Notes: generated by a model not told the origin, from the sequence alone. Counted from the first letter of the stretch, positions 22,861 to 33,660 are shown. The stretch is 64,000 nt of DNA from DASQZT01 sp035638575 (GCA_035638575.1 DASQZT010000259.1:68786-132785), one strand, 5' to 3'. Numbers and translations: made by a program.

Positions 22861-25367
22861 TGGGCCGGCTGCTTTTCGATCTCCAGTTTGCGCTGCGCAA
22901 CCTGCGGCGCAGCCCGCTGTTCACGCTTGTGGCGGTCACCTCGCTGGGGTTGGGCATCGGGGCGAATACCGCTATCTTCACGCTGATCGACCAGTTGCTG
23001 CTGCGGCTATTGCCGGTGCGCAGTCCCGGGCAACTGGTGATGATCTGGTCCACCGGACCGAACATGGGCAATAACCGGGGCAGCCGGGCGGCATCGTATC
23101 CGATGTACCAGGATTTCCAGCAAAAGGCGCCGGCCTTTTCGTACGTCTTTTGCCGGTTCCTGACGCCGGCTTCCATCAGTTTTGCCGGACAGACGGAGCG
23201 CGTCGACGCGGAACTCGTCTCGGGCAATTACTTCGACGCTCTGGGGGTGAGGCCCGCGCTCGGCCGCGTATTTTCGCCGGAGGAAGACGATCGGGTGTAC
23301 CAGGGGCATCCGTCGGTGGTGTTGAGCCACCCGTATTGGGTGACGCGCTTCGCGGCGGATCCCGGCGTGCTCGGCAGGAAGATCCTCGTCAACAATTATC
23401 CGATGACCATCGTGGGTGTTTCGGCCGCGGGGTTTAACGGTCTCGATCCTTCGAATGCCCCGCAGATCCGCGTGCCGATCCAGATGAAGCCCATCATGAC
23501 GCCGGGGTGGGACGCGATCGGCGACCGCCGCAGCCAGTGGATTCACATGTTCGGGCGTATGAAACCGGGCTACACGGTGCAATCGGCTCAGGCCTCGCTC
23601 CAGCCGCTGTTTCTCCAGATCCTGCAGGACGAGCTGACCAAGCCGGAGCTCCGCGACCTCTCGAAGTTCAGCCGCGACCGCTTCCTGGGACGGAAGATCC
23701 GGATTGAAACGGCCGCCGGCGGATACTCCGAATTGCGGCAGAGCTACAAGACGCCGCTCATCGTGCTGATGTGCATGGTGGGGCTGGTGCTGCTGATCTC
23801 CTGTTTCAACGTCGCCAACCTGCTGATCGCGCGCGCCGTCGCCCGGCAGAAGGAAGTGGCCGTGCGCCTGGCGGTAGGAGCCTCGCGCCGGCAGCTTGTG
23901 GGGCAACTGCTCATCGAAAGCCTGCTCCTCTCGGTGGCCGGGGCGGCGGCGGGGCTGGCGCTCTCGGTGGCAACCATCCGGGCGCTGTTGAGCTTCCTGC
24001 CCGCGAGCGGTTCGCCGCTGATGCTCCGCGCCGTTCCTGACCTGCGGATCCTGGCCTTCAACGCAGCACTGGCGTTACTCACGGCGTTGCTCTTCGGCCT
24101 GGTGCCCGCGCTTCAGGCAATGCGCCTGGATTTGTGGAACACGCTGAAGGACGTGGTGGGAGCGGTCACCGGCGGCGGCGGCTCCGTGATCCTGCGCAAA
24201 AGCCTGGTGACGGCGCAGGTGGCATTCTCCTTTCTTCTGCTGGCCGGCGCGGGCCTGTTCGTCAGAACGCTGGCCAACCTGAAGCAGGCCGACGCCGGAT
24301 TCCGCGATGTGGACAACCTGGTCACCTTCCAGATAGATCCCGCGCTCAGCGGCTATAAGGTCGAGCGGGTCATCGCCTTTTACCAGCAGGTCCTGAACGG
24401 TGTCCGCTCGCTGCCCGGAGTGAAGTCCGCCGGCTATGCCATCGTGCCGGTGCTGGCCGGCGGCGAATGGGACTCTTCCATGTCGGTGGAAGGACACCAG
24501 GCCAAGGACGGCGAAGACATGCAGGCCTTCATGAATGCCGTCTCGCCCGGCTACTTCGAGACCATGGGCGTGCCGCTGCTCGAGGGCCGCGATTTCGATC
24601 ACCGGGACGACGGCGGCAAGGTCCGGGTGGCGATCGTGAACCGGAAGTTCGCTACGCATTTCTTCGGCGACAAGAGCCCCATCGGCCGGCACGTGGGCTT
24701 CGGCGGCGGGCTGCGCGCCAAGCTGGACATCGAGATTGTGGGCCTGGCGGCGGATTCGTTGTACGAGGGCCCGCGCGAGGGCGTGCATCGCCAGGCGTTC
24801 GTGCCCTTCGCCGAGTCCGACTTCCCCGCATCCGCGTCGTTCTACGTTCGATCGTCGGTGGGCTCGAAGCCCCTGTTCGCGGCGGTGCGCCGGAAGGTGC
24901 AGGAGCTGGACCGTTCGATGCCGATTTACGAGATGAAGACGCTCGACAACCAGCTCGACGAAACGCTCGGCACGGAGCGGTTGATCGCCTCGCTCTCGGC
25001 GGCGTTCGGGGTGCTGGCGACACTGCTGGCGGCCATCGGCCTGTACGGCGTCATGGCCTTCGTGGTGGCGCGGCGCACCAGGGAGATCGGGCTGCGCATG
25101 GCGCTCGGAGCCGCGCAGTCCGCGGTGGTCTGGATGGTGATGCGGGAGGCGCTTCTCATGCTGGCCATCGGGCTGGCCGTAGGAGTGCCCGGCGCTTTTC
25201 TGCTGAGCCGTTACGTCTCCTCGCAACTGTTCGGCGTCCAGCCGCACGACGTTCTGTCGGCGGGCTGCGCGCTGGCGGTCCTGGCCCTGGTCGCGGCGGG
25301 CGCCGGATTCCTGCCGGCGCGCAGGGCCAGCGCGATCGATCCCATCCAGGCGCTGCGGTACGAGTAA
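22860..25367 (+). CDS. ADOP-type MacB/FtsX-like ABC permease
   Basis: An 835-residue permease of the kind called ADOP (acidobacterial duplicated orphan permease). The N-terminal basic segment and first membrane helix (ALRNLRRSPLFTLVAVTSLGLGIGANTAIFT) lead to a MacB_PCD periplasmic domain, an FtsX domain of three helices (about 290-420), and a second PCD (from FQIDPALSGY). A second FtsX domain closes it (GLYGVMAFVVARRTREIGLRMALGA to PARRASAIDPIQALRYE). No ATPase gene is adjacent, which is normal for orphan members. Such proteins are thought to export lipoproteins, peptides or toxic compounds with a shared ATPase. Confidence 0.93.
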   Translation: MGRLLFDLQFALRNLRRSPLFTLVAVTSLGLGIGANTAIFTLIDQLLLRLLPVRSPGQLVMIWSTGPNMGNNRGSRAASYPMYQDFQQKAPAFSYVFCRFLTPASISFAGQTERVDAELVSGNYFDALGVRPALGRVFSPEEDDRVYQGHPSVVLSHPYWVTRFAADPGVLGRKILVNNYPMTIVGVSAAGFNGLDPSNAPQIRVPIQMKPIMTPGWDAIGDRRSQWIHMFGRMKPGYTVQSAQASLQPLFLQILQDELTKPELRDLSKFSRDRFLGRKIRIETAAGGYSELRQSYKTPLIVLMCMVGLVLLISCFNVANLLIARAVARQKEVAVRLAVGASRRQLVGQLLIESLLLSVAGAAAGLALSVATIRALLSFLPASGSPLMLRAVPDLRILAFNAALALLTALLFGLVPALQAMRLDLWNTLKDVVGAVTGGGGSVILRKSLVTAQVAFSFLLLAGAGLFVRTLANLKQADAGFRDVDNLVTFQIDPALSGYKVERVIAFYQQVLNGVRSLPGVKSAGYAIVPVLAGGEWDSSMSVEGHQAKDGEDMQAFMNAVSPGYFETMGVPLLEGRDFDHRDDGGKVRVAIVNRKFATHFFGDKSPIGRHVGFGGGLRAKLDIEIVGLAADSLYEGPREGVHRQAFVPFAESDFPASASFYVRSSVGSKPLFAAVRRKVQELDRSMPIYEMKTLDNQLDETLGTERLIASLSAAFGVLATLLAAIGLYGVMAFVVARRTREIGLRMALGAAQSAVVWMVMREALLMLAIGLAVGVPGAFLLSRYVSSQLFGVQPHDVLSAGCALAVLALVAAGAGFLPARRASAIDPIQALRYE

Positions 25368-25393
25368 AACACGGTCCCTGGTATGATGACCCC

Positions 25394-26677
25394 ATGGACG
25401 CCACCTACAGCCGCGCGGTGGGTCTCGCCATTCCGGTATTCTTCGCGCTGATCGCCCTGGAATTCGCCGTCGACCTGGTACGCGGAACCCGCTACTACCG
25501 CCTGGCCGACGCTCTGAACAGCCTGAGCTGCGGGATCATCAGCACCGGCATGCGCGTGTTTTTTGCATTCCTGGGCCTCTTCGCCTACGAGTGGGCCTTG
25601 AACCATGCCGCCCCCATCCATCTGGGAGCCAACCAGTGGACCACCTGGGTGTTCGCATTCGTCCTCTACGACTTCTGCTATTACTGGCAGCATCGCTTCG
25701 GCCATACCGTCGGCCTGTTCTGGGCTTCGCACGTGGTCCATCACCAAAGCGAGGAGTTCAACCTCACCACGGCTCTGCGGCAGCCCGGCACGGGCGCGCT
25801 GCTGAATTGGATTTTCTACGTTCCGATGGCGCTCGCCGGTGTTCCGATTGGCGTGTTTCTGATGGTGGGGGTGGCGCAACTTTTTTACCAGTTCTGGCCG
25901 CACACGCGGCACATCGGGCGGCTGGGCTTTCTCGACCGCTGGATCCAGACGCCTTCGAATCACCGGGTACACCACGCCCAGAACGACATGTACCTGGATA
26001 AGAATTACGTGGGCGTGTTTCTCATTTGGGACCACTGGTTCGGGAGTTTTCAGGAGGAACGGGACGACGAGCCGCCGATCTACGGGATCCGCGGGCAGTT
26101 GAAGAGCTGGAATCCCGTGTGGGCCAACCTGCACTACTATTGGGCGATGGCGCGGGACTGCCGGCACGCGCGATCGTGGGGCGACAAGCTGCGCGTGTGG
26201 TTCGCGCCGCCGGGATGGCGCCCGGCCGATGTGGCGGCGCGATTCCCCAAGCCGGAGTACGATCCGCGCCGCGATTTCGCGCAGTTCGATCCGCCCCGCA
26301 GCGTGGCCATGAGCGCCTATGCGCTGTGCGAGACCGCCGCGCTGATCGCGGCCGACTACCATTTCCTGGCGGTCCTGCCGAAACAGGCTGCGTGGCTCAA
26401 CGTGCTGTATTTCCTTTTTATCCTCTCGGGGCTGGTGACGCTGGGAGGAATTCTGGAGAACCGGCGGGAGTTCGTGTGGCTGGAGGCCGGGCGGATGGCG
26501 GTTACCGGCGCCGCGCTGCTGGCGCTCGGCTCGTGGTTCGGCGGCGTTCGCGACCCGCGCGTGGTGCTCTCGTTGGAGAGCTTTGTGCTGCTCAGCGGGA
26601 CGGGCCTCCTGGCGTGTTTCTACCTGGCGCAAATGGCCCCTGCGGCCCGCGCACGGGGCCGGCTGGAGACGCAGTGA
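25394..26677 (+). CDS. sterol desaturase/fatty acid hydroxylase family membrane enzyme
   Basis: A 427-residue integral membrane di-iron oxygenase. Three histidine clusters are visible in order, QHRFGH, HVVHHQSEEFN and NHRVHHAQN, which bind the two irons of the fatty acid hydroxylase superfamily. Several membrane helices flank them, and an extra C-terminal membrane domain of about 120 residues follows (YALCETAALIAADYHFLAVL onwards), giving a length near that of alkylglycerol monooxygenase-like proteins. It probably hydroxylates or oxidises a lipid. The start is the ATG at 25394, 26 bases after the permease stop. Two palindromes follow the stop codon. Confidence 0.9.
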   Translation: MDATYSRAVGLAIPVFFALIALEFAVDLVRGTRYYRLADALNSLSCGIISTGMRVFFAFLGLFAYEWALNHAAPIHLGANQWTTWVFAFVLYDFCYYWQHRFGHTVGLFWASHVVHHQSEEFNLTTALRQPGTGALLNWIFYVPMALAGVPIGVFLMVGVAQLFYQFWPHTRHIGRLGFLDRWIQTPSNHRVHHAQNDMYLDKNYVGVFLIWDHWFGSFQEERDDEPPIYGIRGQLKSWNPVWANLHYYWAMARDCRHARSWGDKLRVWFAPPGWRPADVAARFPKPEYDPRRDFAQFDPPRSVAMSAYALCETAALIAADYHFLAVLPKQAAWLNVLYFLFILSGLVTLGGILENRREFVWLEAGRMAVTGAALLALGSWFGGVRDPRVVLSLESFVLLSGTGLLACFYLAQMAPAARARGRLETQ

Positions 26678-26697
26678 ACCGCCGATGCATCGGCGGT
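26678..26697. repeat. 20-base perfect palindrome after the desaturase stop
   Basis: ACCGCCGATGCATCGGCGGT is self-complementary over all 20 bases and starts at the base after the stop codon. A second copy differing at the centre lies at 26740-26764. With no T-run of its own it is less terminator-like than the second copy. The pair may act together between the two converging genes, or be a REP-like element. Confidence 0.6.
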
Positions 26698-26739
26698 CAC
26701 CGACGCACAATCCCTTTAGTTTCAATAGATCTCGCGAAG

Positions 26740-26764
26740 AAACCGCCGATTCATCGGCGGTTTT
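26740..26764. terminator. bidirectional terminator-like hairpin
   Basis: An inverted repeat (arms AAACCGCCGAT and ATCGGCGGTTT around TC) followed by one further T on the plus strand and flanked by A residues on the other side. It lies between the converging desaturase and FG-GAP genes and could stop transcription from both sides. Its core repeats the palindrome at 26678-26697. Confidence 0.55.
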
Positions 26765-26809
26765 AGGCGAAGATATGGAAAAGTAATCAAAGGCTCCCGC
26801 CGCCTGTCC

Positions 26810-27676
26810 TCACGGCACCGAGACAGATCCCACAGCCTGCCAGTTGGAATTCGCCGTATTGCTGCGCGCGGCGAGGAAGAACAGCTGGTTGCCCGCGAAG
26901 CTCTGGCTGAACGTGATCGGCAGGGTCAGCGTCAGGGTGTTTCCGCTGCCGCTCACGGAGGCTCCCGCGCCCGAAATGGAACACTGACTGTTGCTCACGG
27001 CGCCCGATCCGGGCAACGCCATGCCCGAGTACGGACCCCCGGCATCACCCGCATCGTCCACCAGCAGAAGCGAATTCGACGATGGCACGAACGCCAGATA
27101 GCAGCCATGCCGGCCATCGATGGCGGCGTTGATCAGAATGTTGGCCACGGAGATGTCCTGCCAGCCGTTGGTGTCGGTGAAGGTGAAGGTATAAGTGGTG
27201 GGACCCAGGCTGTTGCTGCGCGCCGGGTTCATCCCGCTCACCCACGGACCAGCAGGCGCAGCGCCCGGAACGCTCCAGGTGCCCAGCGCCTGCCATCCGG
27301 AGTTAGTGGACGACTTATCGCCTGCCGACGTGTAGACGACCTTATTGCCGGTAAAGCCGGCGCGGAAGGTGATGGAGAGCATTAGGGTGAAGCTGTTGCC
27401 GCTGCCGTTGACGGAGCTGCCGGCGCCATTGATGGTGCACTGCCCGTTGCTTACCGTGCCGCTTCCCGGCAGCACCATCCCCTGGTAGGGACCACCGGCA
27501 TCGCCCGCGTCGTCGATTAGAAAGACCGAGCCGCTGGTGGCGGTGGAAGGAACGAACGCGATGTAACAGGCATGGCGGCCGTCGAGGGCATTGTTGATCA
27601 GGACGTCGACCACCGAGAGGTTCTGATAGCCGCTGCTATCGGAGAAGGTGAAGGTGAAGTTCTGCGAGTTGCTGCT
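26810..27676 (-). repeat. C-terminal coding block, copy 1
   Basis: This coding block of about 867 bases encodes the last two modules of FG-GAP array copy 1. Blocks of the same length and closely similar sequence end copies 2 and 3 (30173-31039 and 33661-34527). Within each block the two halves (about 410 and 395 bases) are themselves diverged duplicates. Confidence 0.8.
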
Positions 27677-30151
27677 CCCGGAGGCGGGAGCGTCAGACGC
27701 GGGAGCGGGCGTGTTAGCGCCGAGTTGAAACGTCGCACCGAGAAATGGGCTCCAGGTGCCGCCTTGCTGAGCCATCACGAAGTCCGGCCCATTGCTTCCG
27801 CTGAAGCGCGTCACCGCGATCGCGGTGGTGGAAGACCCGGACGAGAAATGCACGGCGGGTTGAAATGTGCCATCGCCATTGCCCAGCAGGTACGAGCCTT
27901 CGGACTCGAAGCAGCAGCTCAGAAGGACCAGGTCGAGCTTGCCGTCGGCGTTCAGATCCATGGTCGCGGCTACGGTGCCGTCCGTTACGGACAAAGCCGG
28001 CCCCTCGCTGAACCCGCCGGCGCCGTCGCCCAGCATGATATCGACTTGCGGAGCGCCGCCCGTCGCGATATCCAGCTTGCCATCGCCATTGAAGTCGCCG
28101 ATGGCTATGGAAACGAGGCCCTCGCTCGTACTTTGCAACGGAAAGGTGCGCGCTGCCGCGAACGTGCCGTTGCCTTGACCCAAAAAGACAGCGAGGGTTT
28201 GGGGCGCTCCGAAGGTGCTACCCAGCACAGCGGCAATGTCCAGTTTGCCATCGCCGTTGAGGTCCGCTGCCGCGACCGCGGCGGGATGCAGCCCTGCGGC
28301 CGGCAGGGAAACCGGTGGTTGGAAAGTCCCGTCGCCCTTGCCCAGCAGGACCAGCAGCGCTCCGGGATCGGAACCGGGTTCGCCCGGCAGGGTTCCATAT
28401 GCCGCGACCGCTAGATCCGGCTTTCCGTCGCGGTTGAAGTCTCCGAGCACAATGCTTCCCGTGTTTTGATTCACGACCGTGCTGAGAGGGGCCCTGAGCG
28501 TTCCATCGCCATTTCCCAAGAGAACGTCGATTGAGCCCGGGCCGGAAGTGGTGGGATATCCGGCACCTGCATTGGCCACGACCACGTCGGGTTTGCCGTC
28601 CCCGTTGACGTCGCCGATCGCCACAGCTTGCGGCCCCGGCGAGCGTTGACCGAGCGAATAACCCACGGGAGCTTTGAATTGCCGCGCGTTTTGTGCCAAC
28701 ACGACCGAGATGTCGCTGGAACCGCCCGTGATCACGATGTCGGGAAAGCCGTCGCCATTCAGGTCGGCAGTGGCGATTCCCGTGGGCGACCCGCCAACGG
28801 AATATAGCGGCGTTGCGTAGACAATCCCCTGAGGCGAGACAACGTTGACCAGCACTGTGCCGGCTATGTCGTCTGCGGTGAAGATTATGGTATTTCCATC
28901 GCCCAGCGGCAGCAGATGAAGCGATGTGGGGTACGAGCCAGTCGCGTAAGCGGCCGGCGTCTGGAAGGTCCCGTCCCCTTTTCCGGAAAGTACAACGAAC
29001 GCGTTTGCAGTCCGGCACGCCACCACAAGGTCGAGATTGCCATCGTGATTGAGATCGGCGTATGCCAGGTAGTCCGGTTTGAAAGGGAGCAAAGTGGAGA
29101 CCGGCAGGCCGAACTTTCCGCCGGCGTTGATCAAAGTTGTGACGTTGCCCTGCGTGCCGTTGGCCGCTACGTTGGCAATGGCCAGGTCGGGTGCGCCGTC
29201 GCCGTTAAGGTCCAGCGCCAGCAGCGAAATCGGATAGCCCTGTCCCGCGGCATATGTGGCGGGCGCGGCGAACGTTCCATCGCCGTTGCCAAGCAGAATC
29301 GAAACCGTCGTGGCGGCGTTCGTGTTGGTATTGGCTAATGCGATATCGATTTTGCCGTCGCCGTTGAAATCGGCGGCAGCGATGGTTTGCGCATACACTC
29401 CCGCCGGAGTTAGCTTGGGAGCTCCGAATGTCCCGTCGCCATTGCCCAGCAGGATGGAGACACCGCCGGCGCCCGAATTGTTGGAGTAGGTGATCGCCAG
29501 ATCGACCTTGCCATCGCCATTGAAATCCGCCGCGACCAGGTGGCTAGTGTTAATCCCGGGTGTGAAACCAACCGGAAATGTCTTGGTCGAACTCACGGCG
29601 CCGCCCCGCCCCAGGAGCCGGATCGTAAGGCCGTTCGGGCCCAATATAGCTTCATCCCCGAATCCATCTCCGTTGAAATCGGCCAACACGACATCCTGGG
29701 AGGCCTGTCCGCTCACGCTTGTATACTGTACAGTTGCATGCCGGCGGGCTGGGTTAAGGTCTGAGGATTGATAGTCCGAAAGCCCCGCGGTATAGGGTTG
29801 GACGTTGGTTAATCCCATTATAATCCCTCGTGCAAAAGTTGCGTCGCCCTCGCACAAGTCTGTTATGACGCCAAGGAGAGTGTTGCCAGCGGGGTCGAGC
29901 GGGTTGAAAAAGGGGTCGGCAGCGGGACCTTGGAAGACAAGGAGGGGCGGGCCGTTACCACCTGGGTTGGTCACGTAGAGTTCCGCCTCTCCTGCCACAA
30001 ATTGTACCTGGTAGGTGAACTGCACGTTGCCATCGTTAACCGTCACGAATTGATAGGGACCTATTTGGCGACACTCTCTGACATTTTGGCCAGTCGCCAG
30101 CGGCGCGCCCGCGAGCACCAGAAACACTGCTAGCCCGACGAGTCGTTTCAA
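26810..30151 (-). CDS. secreted FG-GAP/VCBS beta-propeller repeat protein (array copy 1)
   Basis: An 1,113-residue exported protein. It starts at TTG 30151 six bases after a strong AAGGAGAGAGG ribosome-binding site and has a signal peptide (LAVFLVLAGAPLATGQ). About residues 140-840 hold many FG-GAP/VCBS repeats with calcium-binding loops of the form DFNGDGKxDLA and VLLGNGDGTF, which build beta-propellers. The last 290 or so residues are two related modules of about 130 residues (each with NILI or DVLI, DGRHxCY, DDAGDAGGPY, and ending WQALGTWSVP or WQAVGSVSVP). The paired Cys residues (DGRHxCY and a later Q-C) could form a disulfide. It is third and last in transcription order, 21 bases after copy 2. 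Likely surface or secreted; ligand unknown. Confidence 0.9.
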   Translation of the reverse strand: MKRLVGLAVFLVLAGAPLATGQNVRECRQIGPYQFVTVNDGNVQFTYQVQFVAGEAELYVTNPGGNGPPLLVFQGPAADPFFNPLDPAGNTLLGVITDLCEGDATFARGIIMGLTNVQPYTAGLSDYQSSDLNPARRHATVQYTSVSGQASQDVVLADFNGDGFGDEAILGPNGLTIRLLGRGGAVSSTKTFPVGFTPGINTSHLVAADFNGDGKVDLAITYSNNSGAGGVSILLGNGDGTFGAPKLTPAGVYAQTIAAADFNGDGKIDIALANTNTNAATTVSILLGNGDGTFAAPATYAAGQGYPISLLALDLNGDGAPDLAIANVAANGTQGNVTTLINAGGKFGLPVSTLLPFKPDYLAYADLNHDGNLDLVVACRTANAFVVLSGKGDGTFQTPAAYATGSYPTSLHLLPLGDGNTIIFTADDIAGTVLVNVVSPQGIVYATPLYSVGGSPTGIATADLNGDGFPDIVITGGSSDISVVLAQNARQFKAPVGYSLGQRSPGPQAVAIGDVNGDGKPDVVVANAGAGYPTTSGPGSIDVLLGNGDGTLRAPLSTVVNQNTGSIVLGDFNRDGKPDLAVAAYGTLPGEPGSDPGALLVLLGKGDGTFQPPVSLPAAGLHPAAVAAADLNGDGKLDIAAVLGSTFGAPQTLAVFLGQGNGTFAAARTFPLQSTSEGLVSIAIGDFNGDGKLDIATGGAPQVDIMLGDGAGGFSEGPALSVTDGTVAATMDLNADGKLDLVLLSCCFESEGSYLLGNGDGTFQPAVHFSSGSSTTAIAVTRFSGSNGPDFVMAQQGGTWSPFLGATFQLGANTPAPASDAPASGSSNSQNFTFTFSDSSGYQNLSVVDVLINNALDGRHACYIAFVPSTATSGSVFLIDDAGDAGGPYQGMVLPGSGTVSNGQCTINGAGSSVNGSGNSFTLMLSITFRAGFTGNKVVYTSAGDKSSTNSGWQALGTWSVPGAAPAGPWVSGMNPARSNSLGPTTYTFTFTDTNGWQDISVANILINAAIDGRHGCYLAFVPSSNSLLLVDDAGDAGGPYSGMALPGSGAVSNSQCSISGAGASVSGSGNTLTLTLPITFSQSFAGNQLFFLAARSNTANSNWQAVGSVSVP

Positions 30152-30172
30152 TTTGAACCTCTCTCCTTGTGA

Positions 30173-31039
30173 TTATGGCACGCTCACCGATCCCACGGCC
30201 TGCCAGTTGGAGTTCGCCGTATTGCTGCGCGCGGCCAGGAAGAAAAGCTGGTTGCCGGCAAAGCTCGGGCTGAACGTCATCGCCAGCGTAACCGTAAGGA
30301 TATTCCCGCTGCCATTGATCGAACTCCCCGTTCCGGTGATCGAGCACTGGCTGTTGCTGACGGTTCCGTTGCCCGGCAGCACCATCCCCGAATAGGGGCC
30401 GCCGGCATCGCCCGCATCGTCCACCAGCAGCACCTGCTGCGACCCCGGCACTACCGCCAGATAACATCCGTGCCGGCCATCGATGGCGCTGTTGATCAGG
30501 ATGTTGGCGACCGAGATATCCTGCCATCCATTGGTGTCGGTGAAGGTGAAGGTGTAAGTGGTTGGACCCAGGCTGCTGGTCCGCGCCGGGTTCATCCCGC
30601 TCACCCACGGACCCGCGGGCGCGGCCCCGGGCACGCCCCATGTGCCCAGCGCCTGCCATCCCGAGTTGAGCGACGACTTGTCGCCCGCCGACGTGTACAC
30701 CACCTTGTTGCCGGCAAAGCTCGCGCTGAACGTGATCGCGAGCGTGAGCGTCAGGGTGTTGCCGCTGCCGTTCACGGAGCTGCCGGTGCCGCTGATGGTG
30801 CACTGCCCGTTGCCGACCGTGCCGCTTCCCGGCAGCACCATCCCCTGATATGGGCCGCCGGCATCGCCCGCGTCGTCGATCAGAAAGACCGAGCCGCTGG
30901 TTGCGGTCGAAGGAACGAACGCAACGTAACACGCGCGGCGTCCATCGAGGGCGCTGTTGATCAACACATCGACGACGGAGAGGTTCTGGTAGCCGCTGCT
31001 GTCGGAGAAGGTGAAGGTGAAGTTCTGGCTGGAGGCGCT
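30173..31039 (-). repeat. C-terminal coding block, copy 2
   Basis: Second copy of the duplicated-module block, equal in length to copies 1 and 3. Fixed markers inside it fall at the same offset as in copy 3 (846 bases from the end), so the block carries no net indel between those two copies. Confidence 0.8.
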
Positions 31040-33485
31040 GCCGAAGCCTGGGCCGGTGGAGATGGGTGACGGCGTTGCGCCATTCCCCGCGACAATACCA
31101 GCTACCGGCGTCCATGTGCCGCCCTGGTTCACAATGACCAGGTCAGGGCCGGGAGTACCGCTGAAGTGTGTCAATGCCAGTGCCGTTGGAGACGCACCGG
31201 AGTAGATATGCTCTTCCGGTTGAAACGTTCCGTCACCGTTGCCCAAGAGGTAGGTTACATCGGATTCTCCGCAACAGTGAGCGACCACAAGATCGAGTTT
31301 GCCGTCGCGGTCGAGGTCCGTCATGGCTAGTGCCACCGGTCCGAATTCTGTAGGGGGCAACACCGCGGCCTCTTGAAATCCTCCGGCGCCGTCGCCGAAC
31401 AGGATCTCCACCTGCTGGCCTCCGCTAATCAGGGCGATGTCCGGTTTGCCGTCGCCGTTCAGATCACCGATGGTCACGCCGCCTGGAGCTAGAAAAGTGG
31501 TCGATTGCAGGGAGAAGGTCCGTGCCGCGGCGAATGCGCCATTGCCCTGTCCCAGGAAGATCGCCAGTGTGGCCGGCTGCCCGAAGGTTCCGGTATCCAT
31601 GAGGACAGCGAGATCGAGCTTGCCATCGTTATTCAGATCGGCGGCGGCGACCGCCGAGGGATGCAGTCCGCCAACCGTCAGGGTCACCGGCGGTTGGAAC
31701 GTGCCATCGCCTTTTCCCAGAAGAACCACTACCGCACCCGGGTCCGAGCCGCCGTTTGGCGTTCCGTGCGCCGCCACCACTACATCCAGCTTTCCATCGC
31801 GATTGAAGTCTCCGAGCGCGATGCTTTCCGCGGACTGATTCACGGTCGTGCTGGTGGGCGGCTTCAGGGTGCCATCGCCGTTGTTCAACAGAACGCTGAC
31901 CGACCCGGGTCCCGATGAAAAGGGATTGCCGCCATTGGCCACAATTACATCTGGCTTGCCATCGCCGTTCAGATCGCCGACCGCCACAGCCTGAGGGCCC
32001 GGCGAGTTTTGGCCCAGAGAGTAACCGACGGGCGCTTTGAACTGCCTTGCGCCTTGCGAAAGCACTACCGAAACATCGCTTGAGCCGCCGGTAATCACCA
32101 CGTCCGGGAATCCGTCGCCATTCAGGTCGGCGGCTGCTATCCCGGTGGGGCTGCCACCTACAAAGTAAAATCGAGAGGTCCCGATCGTGCCTTGGGAAGA
32201 CACTAGAGTGATCACTGTGGCGTAAGTAAGATCATCCACCGTGAAAATCATCGCGGAGCCATCGCTTGCCTGCATGATTCCCAGAGATGTGGGGATATTG
32301 CCGACTGGGTAGGACGCTGCCGCCTGAAACGTTCCATCTCCCTTGCCCAGCAGAACGGTCAGAGCATTTGATGTCCAGCCGGTGACAAGCATATCGAAGT
32401 TACCGTCGTGATTCAGGTCGGCGAACCCGAGGTACGAAGGGTTGAAGGGAATCGAGGTTGCGATGGGCTGTCCTAGTTTTCCGCCCTTATTCAAGAGGAC
32501 AGACACGCCGTAGCTGCTGCCGCCGTTATTTATGGTTGAGACCGCTACATCGGGAGCGCCATCGCCGCTAAGATCCAGTACGACCATCGAAGAGATCGCA
32601 AGAATTGTACCCGCCGAGTAGGCAATGGGCGCCCCGAACGTCCCATCGCCATTACCGAGGAGGATGGAAACGGTAGTCTCATTGGCGACTGCCAGGTCGA
32701 GTTTGCCGTCGCCGTTGAAATCGGCCGCCGCCAAGTTTGAGGTGTAAACGCCTCCGGCTGGAAAGAGTTTTGGAGTTCCGAACGTGCCATCACCGTTGCC
32801 GAGGAGAACGGAGACCAGGGCGCCCGATCCCGAACTGTCGCCCGGATAAGTGACTGCGAGATCGAGCTTCCCATCGCCATTGAAATCCGCAGCGATGATG
32901 TTACTGCCGTCTCCGGCTCGAGAGGAGAGAGCCGTCGGCGGCTAGGAGTTCGACGACAACCCCGGAAGTACCGATACTTGCACCGTCGAGGTTGCCATCG
33001 CGGTTGAAATCACCAAGCACGAAATCTTGAGAAGCCTGGCCTGAGGCGGGTGCGAGCACCGCCGCGCGTGGGGCGTCAATCCCAGGCGGAGGTGCATCGC
33101 CGGGCGAGAGCCAGCTCGGCACGGTGGGAAGATCATTGAAAAGCGGTCCATTTGGCTCTCCGGGCCAGTATTTTTCAACCCAGTCATCACCGCAGTATCC
33201 CGACCGGAACATCAATGCACTCTGTTGAGTGCCCTCGAACACTGGATAATAATCCGTGCCCCCATCAGTCGGATAGCGGATAGAGATGGCGGTTTGGGAA
33301 TTCTTGTCAGAGGGGTCGACGACGGTGATACTGATGCCAATAGGCTTCGTTTTCTTCGGCTTGTCCTTGAGGATGTTCCAAGGGCCATATGGGCTCATTT
33401 GGAATGGCTTTGGGCAGTCGACCGCGAAAACCGGAGCTACTGTGATTAGCTCCAAAATGAAAAACGCTCCAACGATCCGGTACAT
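30173..33485 (-). pseudogene. secreted FG-GAP/VCBS repeat protein (array copy 2), one frameshift
   Basis: The middle member of the array, split by a single frameshift. The N-terminal frame starts at ATG 33485 (preceded by GAGGGAG), gives a signal peptide (MYRIVGAFFILELITVAPVFA) and one repeat (DFVLGDFNRDGNLDG), and ends soon after LLAADGSLLSS. The second frame picks up at about 32905 with SNIIAADFNGDGKLDLAV and runs unbroken through many FG-GAP repeats to the same two C-terminal modules as its neighbours. The break lies in a CT-rich stretch (plus strand 32919-32932, GAGAGGAGAGAGCC or near). Compared with the paralogues some residues also seem lost there. If the break is real the long second part has no signal peptide. 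Confidence 0.8.
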
Positions 33486-33660
33486 AGTCTCCCTCGCATT
33501 GATACCGGTCAGTGGACCGGTTCTGTTCACGCATCACCCTCCAGGGTCTGACGGTAGCCTTCCCGCGCCGAGGTAACCCCAAGCCTGCGATCAGCCCCAC
33601 CACTACCAACCCTACCATCCCCGGGCCGGAGACGCCGTTGTACCCGTCCCCGACCTGTCT

